Positions 39,803-47,901 of a stretch of 64,000 nucleotides of DNA are shown here, in pieces (positions within the stretch are counted from its first letter, which is position 1; every line of letters starts with the position of its first letter). The notes under the pieces are model-generated. The model saw only the letters and a program-made list of their open reading frames with translations. It was not told the DNA's origin and ran no database searches. The translations under genes were made by a program, and so were the position numbers. The stretch lies in contig NZ_DLHM01000001.1 of the NCBI RefSeq assembly GCF_002483205.1, positions 687,176 through 751,175 on the forward strand, written 5' to 3'. Origin of the DNA: Flavihumibacter sp. UBA7668. GTDB taxonomy: Bacteria > Bacteroidota > Bacteroidia > Chitinophagales > Chitinophagaceae.

Positions 39803-39833
39803 CGAAATTATAATCACATATCATCGATTCAAT
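39803..39833 (-). promoter_or_regulatory. Weak candidate promoter of susC
   Basis: On the minus strand TTG at the upstream end is followed after about 20 bp by TAATTTCG, one base off the TAnnTTTG -7 consensus. It would start transcription about 35 bp before the susC ATG. The two palindromes lie just upstream of it. Confidence 0.25.
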
Positions 39834-39856
39834 CATCGAACTGGCAAAAAACCCAT

Positions 39857-39870
39857 TGGGAACATTCCCA
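39857..39870. promoter_or_regulatory. Palindromic operator candidate 1 (LacI type)
   Basis: TGGGAACATTCCCA: six-base arms (TGGGAA/TTCCCA) around a 2-bp centre, in the gap between lacI and susC. Confidence 0.55.
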
Positions 39871-39875
39871 TTTTG

Positions 39876-39889
39876 TGGGATCGTTCCCA
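39876..39889. promoter_or_regulatory. Palindromic operator candidate 2 (LacI type)
   Basis: TGGGATCGTTCCCA has the same arms and a central CG, the hallmark of LacI-family operators. Start-to-start distance to site 1 is 19 bp, close to two helical turns, so both sites face nearly the same side of the DNA. Confidence 0.6.
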
Positions 39890-39948
39890 AAAAACGGGCA
39901 ATAGATTTGGTAAAATAATTCGATGGATTGTGAAGCTGAGAACTAATT

Positions 39949-40989
39949 TCAGCTTCTATTATTCGTGGTTGCCGGCCTGGTAGAATCCCTGATGATCAAT
40001 TCAGTTTTCAATACTTTAATTATGGGCTTCCATTGATTTCTAGGGCGGTTGATCTGGTCTACTAATAATTCAACAGCAGTAGCACCAATTTTTTCGGCAG
40101 GTTGGGAAATAGTTGTGAGTGAAGGTTCAATAAGTGCAGAAATACTATCGTTCGTAAAGCCTGCTACCGCAATGTCTCGGGGTATTTTAAACCCGGCTTT
40201 TTTTATAACCTGAATTGCTTCAATTGCCGTGGGGTCATTAATAGCAAAAAGTGCATCAGGCCTTTTTTTAAGTTGCAATAAATGATTGACGTATATCTTA
40301 ACTTTATCCATATCAAGATCATATGGAATTATCAATTCATCACTGACCTGAATTTTATATTTTTTTAATGCTGCCAGATAGCCGTTTAATCGTCGGCTAC
40401 TCATAGAAAGTGTACTGGGTCCCGCCAAATGAGCAATCCTTTTCTTGCCGGTTTTGATCAGGTGCTCCACTATGCGAAAAGCAGCATCATAATCATCAAC
40501 AATTACTCTGGGTGTTTCCAATTCTTCACAAATACGATTATAAAAAACAACGGGTATACCTTTTCTGCCAAAAACAGAAAAGTGATCGAAATTTCTGGTT
40601 TCTTTTGTCATGGAAATCATCACACCATCTACCTGATTGGCCAGCATCACTTTAGTATTCTCCACTTCAGTTGCATAACTTTCATTGCTTTGGCTTATAA
40701 TCAAATTATATCCAGCCATTGCCGCCGCTTCCTGAGCACCGATAATAACCTTAGGAAAGTAACCTGTGATAAATTCCGGCACTATTATCCCCAACGTGTT
40801 ACTCTTTCGGGTAATTAAACTAAGTGCATGCATATTCCGCTGGTAATCCAGCTTCTGAGCCAATTCTAATACAGCTTCCTTGGTTTCCTTTTTTATACTG
40901 GGGTGCCCTGTAAGCGCTCTGGAAACCGTAGATTTTGAAATATTCAGGAGTTTCGCTATATCAACTATTGTTGTCTGATGCCCTTTCAT
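39949..40989 (-). CDS. LacI family transcriptional regulator
   Basis: 346 residues. N-terminal HTH TIVDIAKLLNISKSTVSRAL with hinge GHPSIKKETKEAVLELA and the YQRN hinge end, then a periplasmic-binding-protein-like effector domain (TLGIIVPEFITGYFPKVIIG, DGVMISMTKE, RIAHLAGPSTLSMSSRRLNGY, PDALFAINDPTAIEA, FTNDSISALIEPSLTTISQP). It sits directly upstream of susC on the same strand and most likely controls the locus in response to a sugar, through the palindromes at 39857-39889. Confidence 0.93.
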   Translation of the reverse strand: MKGHQTTIVDIAKLLNISKSTVSRALTGHPSIKKETKEAVLELAQKLDYQRNMHALSLITRKSNTLGIIVPEFITGYFPKVIIGAQEAAAMAGYNLIISQSNESYATEVENTKVMLANQVDGVMISMTKETRNFDHFSVFGRKGIPVVFYNRICEELETPRVIVDDYDAAFRIVEHLIKTGKKRIAHLAGPSTLSMSSRRLNGYLAALKKYKIQVSDELIIPYDLDMDKVKIYVNHLLQLKKRPDALFAINDPTAIEAIQVIKKAGFKIPRDIAVAGFTNDSISALIEPSLTTISQPAEKIGATAVELLVDQINRPRNQWKPIIKVLKTELIIRDSTRPATTNNRS

Positions 40990-41130
40990 TAGTAAATAGA
41001 TAATATTTAACTTCTGCCACTTGTAACAAAAAAAGGGATAAAGGCTTCAATGTCCATCTAAAGTAAACGATTCCGGGTTATAAATGGATATTTGAGTTGC
41101 ATTTACTTTTTGAACACAAAAACTTACCAT

Positions 41131-42042
41131 ATGATTAATCAGGGGGAAAATTATAAGCGTCAACTATTTATCAATCTGCCAGTTTCCAATTTGGAAAATT
41201 CCTGTTTATTTTATTTGAAACTGGGATTTACCTTATATCCATTGTTTACGGAACAGGATCAAATCTGCCTGGCATGGAGCGATAGGGTATTCCTAATGCT
41301 GCAATCAAACTCATTTTTCAATGCAGGTAATGGCAAATCAATTACTGATACAAAAAGATATCTCTCCGCAAGTTTCACTATTCCTGTAGAGAGTGTGGAA
41401 CAGCTGAACAAAATAATCGAAACTGCGTTGCAGGCAGGAGGTAAAGAAGTAATTCCGGCAATAGAAGAAGTTTTTATGCAGGTCAGAACAATAGAAGATC
41501 TGGATGGCCATACCTGGGGAATCCTCTATTTGGACAGGGATAAATTCAGCAAACAAAAAGCACACCGACCAGAAAATGTAACACTACAGAAGACCCGTGC
41601 CGAAGACCTGGATACCTTGTTTAGTTTTCAGTCAGATCCGATTGGTGCTTATCTCGCAGCGTTTATGGCCAAAGACTATCTGGAACATACAGCGTATATT
41701 CAAAAGTATACCAGGTTACTGCAGGATCCCACTATTAATAATCAAACTATATGGTATAATGATTCAATCATAGGCAGCATTGCAAAATTTGTGCTGCAGG
41801 GAGATAATGAGATCACTTATTGGATTGACAGAGCTTATTGGGGAAAAGGTATTGCGACAAAAGCATTGGAAATTTTTCTCGGCATTGAAAGAACAAGACC
41901 CCTGATAGCCCGTGTTGCATTCGATAATTATGGATCTCAACAGGTGTTGGAAAAATGTGGTTTTATTAGAACAGGTAAAGAAAGGGGCTATGCAGTTGCA
42001 CGCCAGGAAGAAATTGAAGAGATAATTTATCAGCTCAATTAA
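41131..42042 (+). CDS. VOC (glyoxalase-like) domain fused to a GNAT acetyltransferase
   Basis: About 303 residues from the ATG at 41131 (MINQGENYKRQLFINLPV); codons upstream of it have no similarity. Residues 5-130 form a VOC-type fold (LFINLPVSNLENSCLFYLKL, ending IEDLDGHTWGILYLD), close to PhnB/lactoylglutathione-lyase-like resistance proteins. Residues 145-303 are a RimJ/RimL-like GNAT (ENVTLQKTRAEDLDTLFSFQ, YWIDRAYWGKGIATKALEI, FDNYGSQQVLEKCGFIRTGK). Substrate unknown. The first 186 bp exist as a relic at 25582. Confidence 0.85.
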   Translation: MINQGENYKRQLFINLPVSNLENSCLFYLKLGFTLYPLFTEQDQICLAWSDRVFLMLQSNSFFNAGNGKSITDTKRYLSASFTIPVESVEQLNKIIETALQAGGKEVIPAIEEVFMQVRTIEDLDGHTWGILYLDRDKFSKQKAHRPENVTLQKTRAEDLDTLFSFQSDPIGAYLAAFMAKDYLEHTAYIQKYTRLLQDPTINNQTIWYNDSIIGSIAKFVLQGDNEITYWIDRAYWGKGIATKALEIFLGIERTRPLIARVAFDNYGSQQVLEKCGFIRTGKERGYAVARQEEIEEIIYQLN

Positions 42043-42079
42043 AACCACGCATTTAATGTAATCCACTCCAAGGAAGGCC

Positions 42080-42216
42080 AAAATCATACTTCCTAAATCT
42101 AAAATCTTACTTCTTATTTCTCACTTCCTCTGGTGGTCCCGACAGGAATATGCAAGTAGTTGATAATGTGGCGAATAAATAATTATTGTAAACGGTTTTG
42201 CTTTAACACTATTTTT
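42080..42216 (+). repeat. Dispersed repeat, copy A, with tRNA-3'-end-like core
   Basis: Matches copy B at 54471-54590 over about 120 bp in the same orientation, including tctggtggtcccgacaggaa followed by tatgcaagt, then gttgaTAATGTG-type sequence and gtaaacggttttgc. The reverse complement of the core ends in CCACCA behind a GC-rich stem-like stretch, as the 3' end of a tRNA does, but no complete tRNA is present. Confidence 0.65.
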
Positions 42217-42230
42217 AAGCAAATGCAGTT

Positions 42231-42681
42231 TTGAGGGATTTAAAAAAGTTCGTGATAGAGCGGGATTCGAACTTAGTATTCGAATTATTTGAAAACCAAA
42301 ATATTTTCAGTGGAGTGGAAGCTTGTTTTGAAAAATCTTGTTACAGACGCTACCGAAACAGTACCGCAAAGCAGCGTAAAACTGAACAATGGCAAATGGA
42401 AAAACGAACTGTTGGAATACAACTTTCCCAATGATGGTAATTTATATGAGCTCACCGCAGAGGCTGAAACGGTGGATATGATGGGAAATCGCTCGGCAAA
42501 AAAGCAGGTGTTCAATTATTACAGCCAAAAAATAATTTTTACGAATGATGCGGCGCAGATCGCTGGCTGGGCGAAGTCGGCCTCACTGAACGAAAAAGCG
42601 CAGGTTAGCCTGCAGCAAAAAGCCAGAGACCTTCAAAGCAAATCGTATACGCCGATAGGCCTCTTGCAATTTGTAAAGTAA
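42231..42681 (+). pseudogene. Broken ORF of unknown function
   Basis: Two overlapping frames both look coding in part: the first (TTG at 42231; FVIERDSNLVFELFENQN) looks protein-like up to about 42330, the second carries on from there (VEWKLVLKNLVTDATETV to ARDLQSKSYTPIGLLQF) and stops at 42681. Joined by a frameshift they would give about 145 residues. No ATG starts either. I do not recognise the family. It lies directly behind repeat copy A. Confidence 0.35.
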
Positions 42682-42794
42682 AATAAATGGTTGGTTTTGG
42701 TTCACATGTATTCAGAAAATTTGTCATCCAACTGTCCTGGAGTATAGGGAATTATGTGTATTAGTGGAGAATTATGGACATTATTTATAAAAAA

Positions 42795-45700
42795 CTATTG
42801 TCTGAAAGAACTTTCCGTTGTTAATGGCAATTGCAGACTTAGTGGCTCGATTCTTTTAAACAATGTATCAATTTTAGAATGTAGAGATGGGTTCGTTAAC
42901 CGGTATAGTTCTTCTAACAAATCTGTTGAAACAGGTTTAAGATTCGGATATTTATGTTTCTCAAAAAAACTTTTAAGTATTTCATTTACCTTTTGCTCAC
43001 CTATTAATTCACTTAATAGATACATCACTACAGATCCTTTTGAATATGAAATATGGGTTTCTCCTGCCTGAACCTTATACAATGGTTGTTCACTTGAAAA
43101 GCCTTTGCTGAAGGAATAAATATGGAGGTGCATTTTTATTCGATCCAACATTTTTTCCTTACCATGCATTTTTTTGAGCAACATCATTTCGGTGTACATG
43201 GCCAATGTTTCTGTAAGCATGGCCGATCCATCTCTGTCGTCAGGATTTATTTGATTATTTCCCCACCACATATGAGCTAGTTCATGCCCGGCTAATTCAT
43301 TGATCACATCCTGTTGCTTATCTGCTTTAATATTAGCGTGAAAAATCATGTTTTCAGTCATATAAATGGTAGTAGGATAAGCCGTAGCTGCAAAGCCCCT
43401 GGTAAAGCCGGATACTTCTGCAAAGCGGATTGTTTTAAAAGGATAGTTCCCATAATTAGTTTCGCAATAGTCCATGGTTAATCTTGCGTTGTATAGGAGA
43501 TGATCTACATTCTCTGCATGTGTCGGGTGATAATAGATCTCAAAACTCTTGCCTTTATAGTTTTCTTTTTTTACTGCATATTGAGCAGAAGATATAGCAA
43601 ACCGAAACGGAATTGGATCATTGCTTTTGTACTGAAAATAATTCCTGTTTTGTTGTTTCCAGTTTTTGGTTAACTCTCCAACGCCAAGGGCTGTTTGGTT
43701 GGCTGATGTAGAGATCGTCATATCAAGTGTAATGAAATCATCATTTATAGTCTTCGGTGCGTCAAATCTTGTGTTGACCGATTTGTCACCCATTTTGTAT
43801 TTTTTCCTGATTACTTCATCTTCAATTTCATTTTCCATTATATATCCAAAATGAGGATAGTATCGGCTAATACGCATAAAGGAACCATTTTCAACAATAG
43901 CATTAAATGATTGATGACCATTAACCACCTTCCACTGGTAGGAAATATTGAAATGAAAAGTTGCTTTTTGATTTGGCATTAAAGCTTTCTGAAGTGCAAG
44001 AACCTGATACTGATCTTTGACTGCTATTATTTCATCACCAATTTGAAGGGTTGCACTTTTTATTTTAAAATCATTCGCAAAATTAACCAGGATGGTGTCG
44101 ATGTTTGAATTAGTTTTGTTTGCAAGTATATAGGTGCCTTTTATATAGTAAGCGTTCTCTTCCGGAAACAAATCTACAGTTGTAACGATATTTGTAACGG
44201 TTGGTTGTGGACGGTTGTTGTATTTACGATACTGCCTTTCATAATTTGCCTGTGCTGTTAAAACAGCTGTTTCGCTTTTAGGTTTATATCCATCCAATAA
44301 TTTTATTCCGGTATAAAAAGATATAGTAACAGCCCCAATTAACAGCATCCACACCTGCCAGCTTCTATTGGCTTTCTTTGCCAGGTTGTAGATACTGAGT
44401 AATGCTATCAAGCAACAAAGCCCAAAGAATATTCCTTTTAAATATGCAGAACCATACAAGCCAAATCCATTCATATCACTGTAGTTTGTCTGAATGACGC
44501 GGAATATTTTCACCAGGGGATGCGTGATAAAACTTTTACCAATGGATGTTGCCATTATAAAAACGAATAGTATAGCAACGCTCAATCCAATATACTTCCT
44601 GTTGATTATTTTTTTTATCAATAATAGAAATCCGCTCATTAAAGTCAACGGTAGTGTGATAAAAATAAAAAGGCTGCCATACACTTTCCATTCAATAGCC
44701 GGATAATTATATAATAATTGAAATACAATTCCTTCAATAATTAAAACAACGGTAAAAATTAATGCTACCACCATCAATGAGATCCACTTTGCAAAATAAG
44801 CAGTTGAGGTATTGGCGGTACTGTTTTCAATCAGGCTAAAACGAACAGTGTTGCTTCGCCAATAAATATCAAATGAGTAATACAATAGTATGATCAAACC
44901 TAATTCATAAAAATGCTGAATAATTGTAGTGGTCATTAATCCTGAGCTAACATATTGTTGAGGAATTCTGAGGCCCTTTTCAATTGCTGCATACATTTCC
45001 ATTCCTATCGTAAAAAGTACATACAATAATGCCAATATAAACGGAATGCTTTTTACAATATAAGTTAAATATATTTTATAAAATGAAAGCAACGATTTTG
45101 CCTGAGCCTGGGTATTATGCTGTGTAGGTATTCGTTTATAGCTGAAGTCCAAATTATTCTCGTGTGCGCTTTCTTTTGATTTGGATGTGTGCTTTGATTG
45201 TTTTTTTGAAAAACTAAATTTTATAACACTTATATAAAACAGCAATAAAGAGACGAGTACGACAATAATTCTATTTAAGGCAAATAATCCATTTTTGGAA
45301 ATCAATTGTGTGTTTCTCTGTTCAACTGTCCAGGTTGATGTTTGATAAAAGTATGCAGACATCCCAAACGGATCAGCAATAGCACTGATAAACCTTGCTT
45401 GTTCTGATTGGGGCAATGAGCCTGCCATTAAAGGTGAACCCGAATAGATGAGGGTGACCATATATATCATGTACAACGATAGTCCGCTAACATAAATGAT
45501 CAGTTTGTTTTTTGAGATCCATCCTGCAAAACTTAACACAGCTATTATAAAAAGCGTATTGATGAATGTGAACAAGAGAACAGGTTGTATATAATAGAGC
45601 AATGAAACAGACTCATTTTTTAGGGTGGATGCCGCTAATTGATGGCCGAATAAAAAGCTTCCTGTAAATAAAATGGTTGGTAAAAAGCTGATTATTAATA

Positions 45701-46013
45701 AGGATGCAAATCTTGCTGTAACAAATTGACTTTTCCTGATTAGAGTGCTGAAAAATATCTGCTGAAAATTATGGTCCAGCTCTATGTTTGCATACCGGGC
45801 TGTAAAAATGGTTGAAAATAATATAGCTGATAAACTGAAGAGTGCGGTGATATAAGAAATTTGGTAAGGTGAATTTTGATATACACTTTCGCTTATTGTA
45901 AAATGTGCATCTTTTCCTATCACTACGCCCAATGCAACAATCAATATAAGCAATACATAGGTGCTCCATCTTTTGAAGAATCGTTTTATATCAAATAAGA
46001 ATAAGGCAGTCAT
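42795..46013 (-). CDS. ABC-2 type permease fused to an M1-family zinc aminopeptidase
   Basis: 1072 residues. The N-terminal 590 residues hold about 12 membrane helices in two groups, as in ABC-2 permeases (LFDIKRFFKRWSTYVLLILI; later YIVKSIPFILALLYVLFTIG). The rest is extracytoplasmic and contains a zinc-peptidase signature, GHELAHMWWGNN, with the third ligand candidate in LTETLAMY about 20 residues on, and YPTTIYMTENM in place of the GAMEN loop. Stop of the ATPase gene is 3 bp upstream. Bacteroidota often carry such ABC-M1 fusions; the substrate is unknown, and export or processing of peptides is a guess. Confidence 0.85.
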   Translation of the reverse strand: MTALFLFDIKRFFKRWSTYVLLILIVALGVVIGKDAHFTISESVYQNSPYQISYITALFSLSAILFSTIFTARYANIELDHNFQQIFFSTLIRKSQFVTARFASLLIISFLPTILFTGSFLFGHQLAASTLKNESVSLLYYIQPVLLFTFINTLFIIAVLSFAGWISKNKLIIYVSGLSLYMIYMVTLIYSGSPLMAGSLPQSEQARFISAIADPFGMSAYFYQTSTWTVEQRNTQLISKNGLFALNRIIVVLVSLLLFYISVIKFSFSKKQSKHTSKSKESAHENNLDFSYKRIPTQHNTQAQAKSLLSFYKIYLTYIVKSIPFILALLYVLFTIGMEMYAAIEKGLRIPQQYVSSGLMTTTIIQHFYELGLIILLYYSFDIYWRSNTVRFSLIENSTANTSTAYFAKWISLMVVALIFTVVLIIEGIVFQLLYNYPAIEWKVYGSLFIFITLPLTLMSGFLLLIKKIINRKYIGLSVAILFVFIMATSIGKSFITHPLVKIFRVIQTNYSDMNGFGLYGSAYLKGIFFGLCCLIALLSIYNLAKKANRSWQVWMLLIGAVTISFYTGIKLLDGYKPKSETAVLTAQANYERQYRKYNNRPQPTVTNIVTTVDLFPEENAYYIKGTYILANKTNSNIDTILVNFANDFKIKSATLQIGDEIIAVKDQYQVLALQKALMPNQKATFHFNISYQWKVVNGHQSFNAIVENGSFMRISRYYPHFGYIMENEIEDEVIRKKYKMGDKSVNTRFDAPKTINDDFITLDMTISTSANQTALGVGELTKNWKQQNRNYFQYKSNDPIPFRFAISSAQYAVKKENYKGKSFEIYYHPTHAENVDHLLYNARLTMDYCETNYGNYPFKTIRFAEVSGFTRGFAATAYPTTIYMTENMIFHANIKADKQQDVINELAGHELAHMWWGNNQINPDDRDGSAMLTETLAMYTEMMLLKKMHGKEKMLDRIKMHLHIYSFSKGFSSEQPLYKVQAGETHISYSKGSVVMYLLSELIGEQKVNEILKSFFEKHKYPNLKPVSTDLLEELYRLTNPSLHSKIDTLFKRIEPLSLQLPLTTESSFRQ

Positions 46014-46015
46014 GA

Positions 46016-46891
46016 TTAATTTGAATGCTGGTTAAGTATAGAGAAATACACATCTTCCAGAGTTGGGTCTATGAGCTGGAACCCATCAGGCATTCTATCG
46101 GCCATGATATGAATATTCAGATTGCCGGTTATGAATTGTGAGGATATAACCCGGTGATCACTTTTATAGCTGTCAAGCTCCTGCTTTTTTATTTGCTTTC
46201 GTCCGATGCGTCCCTGAAGGCCTGAAATCAAATCATTGGGACTGCCTTGTTGTAAAACAGATCCTTTATTGATAATGGCCATCTGCGAACACATATTGCG
46301 AACATCTTCCACGAGATGTGTGGAAAGAATGATGACGATATCTTCTCCCAATTCACTGAGCAGGCTGTTAAACCTGTTGCGTTCTTCCGGGTCGAGTCCT
46401 GCCGTGGGCTCATCTACAATAATAATCTTCGGATTGCCCAATAATGCCTGGGCAACGCCAAATCTTTGTTTCATGCCACCTGAAAAAGTATATACTTCTT
46501 TTTTCCGATGAGCATATAGATTCACTTTTTGTAGAAGTGATAATATTTGTTCCTTTCTTTCATGGGCGTCGGTAACTCCTTTCAAAATAGCCAGGTGGTT
46601 CAACAGGTCATATGCAGCAATTTTGGGATACACTCCGAATTCCTGGGGTAAAAAACCCAATTGTTTTTTAAGGAAGAAAGGATCATCCTCAACATTTACA
46701 TTGTTGAAAATGATTTCGCCACTATCAGCAGCTTGAAGACCTACGATTGTGCGCATGAGCGATGATTTTCCGGCGCCGTTTGGTCCAAGCAATCCAAACA
46801 AACCATTACTTATTTCTAATGAAATGTTGTTGATGGCTTTCACTCCATTGGAGTAGGTCTTGTTCAGATTTTTGATCAGGAGTTTATTCAT
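46016..46891 (-). CDS. ABC transporter ATP-binding protein
   Basis: About 291 residues from the ATG at 46891 (MNKLLIKNLNKTYSNGVKAI); a longer frame to 46969 adds no domain. Walker A LLGPNGAGKSS, Q-loop LPQEFGVYP, signature FSGGMKQRF, Walker B KIIIVDEPTAGLDPEE and the H-switch ILSTHLVEDV are all present, so it is active. It energises the permease-peptidase fusion encoded 3 bp downstream. The 280 bp upstream up to 47171 hold no gene and presumably the promoter. Confidence 0.92.
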   Translation of the reverse strand: MNKLLIKNLNKTYSNGVKAINNISLEISNGLFGLLGPNGAGKSSLMRTIVGLQAADSGEIIFNNVNVEDDPFFLKKQLGFLPQEFGVYPKIAAYDLLNHLAILKGVTDAHERKEQILSLLQKVNLYAHRKKEVYTFSGGMKQRFGVAQALLGNPKIIIVDEPTAGLDPEERNRFNSLLSELGEDIVIILSTHLVEDVRNMCSQMAIINKGSVLQQGSPNDLISGLQGRIGRKQIKKQELDSYKSDHRVISSQFITGNLNIHIMADRMPDGFQLIDPTLEDVYFSILNQHSN

Positions 46892-47171
46892 GGCAAAACG
46901 TTTAAGTAAAAGAATTCCAGGCAATACGGTCGTCCTGCATAACACAAAGGCAAATGCATCGACCTCCACTTTGATACTTAACTATTCGAAGAGAGTTTAC
47001 ACCAGGGTTTTTCTTTTTGTTAGGTAATGACAATTTTTGCCATTAATAATCTAACTCTTCCAACAGGGAGTTTTCCTTTTTTCTGCTATTGGCCTATTAT
47101 CCATTCATGTGCATAACAAAGATATAGTTTAAATACTGTATATGGCAATACATAATACCTTGTTTGGCTTA

Positions 47172-47472
47172 TTAAACTGTTGAATGGTCAATTTTATGGT
47201 ATAATCGGTCATTGACCCGCAGCAGCCTGTTTAACTGGTCATATTGATAGGAGTTCCCTACTGTTTCACCATTGTTCAGGAGTCCAATGGCATAGGTTGC
47301 CTGGCTGATATTATCACGACCCGGATTCAGGTGCTGGCTGTTTACTCCTTTCAGCCAACCCTGCAGGGTATAGGCATAATCAATGCCCTGTACATTTTGC
47401 TGACCAAGTATGGTTCTGGCAAATGGTCCATGCAGGTAGTATTGGTACCTGGCCTCCTTGTTCCACTGCGAT
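47172..47472 (-). pseudogene. Internal fragment of an RHS repeat protein
   Basis: The minus-strand frame shows the Bacteroidota RHS pattern ARYQYYLHGPFARTILG, QGIDYAYTLQGWLKGVNS, YAIGLLNNGETVGNSYQYD, which is normally several hundred residues before the RHS core. Here it starts after about 60 unrelated residues near 47472 and ends in a stop after YHKIDHSTV. So both sides are lost; this is debris, not a working gene. Confidence 0.75.
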
Positions 47473-47480
47473 CTATTATA

Positions 47481-47624
47481 CGGGACGCCAAAAAAACACC
47501 CGTCCTCACCGGACTGGAACAGTCCGTAAAAGAAGTCAATCTCATGAGTTATAAGATCATCGCCATGCCCACATTTAAAAAATAGATCAAGCGGCTGGCG
47601 AAAAAATATCATTCCCGCGCATAA
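47481..47624 (+). pseudogene. Toxin-antitoxin debris (antitoxin tail and RelE/ParE-like start)
   Basis: In one frame the sequence reads RDAKKTPVLTGLEQSVKEVNL, which looks like the C-terminal part of a RelB/YefM-type antitoxin, then runs into ATG at 47544 with MSYKIIAMPTFKK, a TAG at 47583, and IKRLAKKYHSRA to a stop at 47622. The latter looks like the first 25 residues of a RelE/ParE-type toxin with one stop codon. Both are fragments wedged against the RHS piece. Confidence 0.45.
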
Positions 47625-47757
47625 TCCTTTTCTGTGCATTCTTAGGCTGATCGTTCAAATCTTTCACCCACTCCTGAACAGCAACTATATCGCCTTTAGC
47701 CGGGATACGTAATGCAGGATTCAGTACATTTAGGCCAAAAAATATCCATTCTACCAT
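47587..47757 (-). pseudogene. Short unrecognised ORF, probably a fragment
   Basis: 56 codons from ATG at 47757 (MVEWIFFGLNVLNPALRIPA, ending VKDLNDQPKNAQ and an unrelated tail). Composition looks like real protein but I do not recognise it and it overlaps the toxin-antitoxin debris. Most likely the start of a gene cut off by recombination. Confidence 0.25.
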
Positions 47758-47760
47758 AAT

Positions 47761-47873
47761 TTGGAATAAATTATTTCCAACTTTGGCATATATGGTAGTA
47801 TTATATTTATATTTGGGTTATAATATTTCTAATTATACTATTTATGGGTTAAAATATTTCCAAATTATAATAG
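47761..47873. promoter_or_regulatory. Operator-like palindrome and direct repeats upstream of the Fic gene
   Basis: A near-perfect 20-bp palindrome with arms TTGGAA/TTTCCAA lies at 47761-47780. Two imperfect direct repeats follow, GGGTTATAATATTTC at 47815 and GGGTTAAAATATTTC at 47846, each continuing with an AATTATA-type half. All sit within 140 bp of the start codon of a protein with a DNA-binding AbiEi-like domain, so autoregulation is plausible. Confidence 0.4.
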
Positions 47874-47901
47874 ATAGGGGGATTAGGAGGAAAAAATCAC
47901 C

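Noticed and set aside
42118..42260. Complete tRNA gene at the repeat with the acceptor-end motif
   Set aside because: Only the acceptor-end-like core and a T-arm-like gcgggattcgaac at 42260 are present and they do not belong to one 75-nt cloverleaf.
42754..43071. Plus-strand frame of 105 codons opposite the peptidase
   Set aside because: It lies antisense over the end of the M1 peptidase coding region; the peptidase frame is far better supported.
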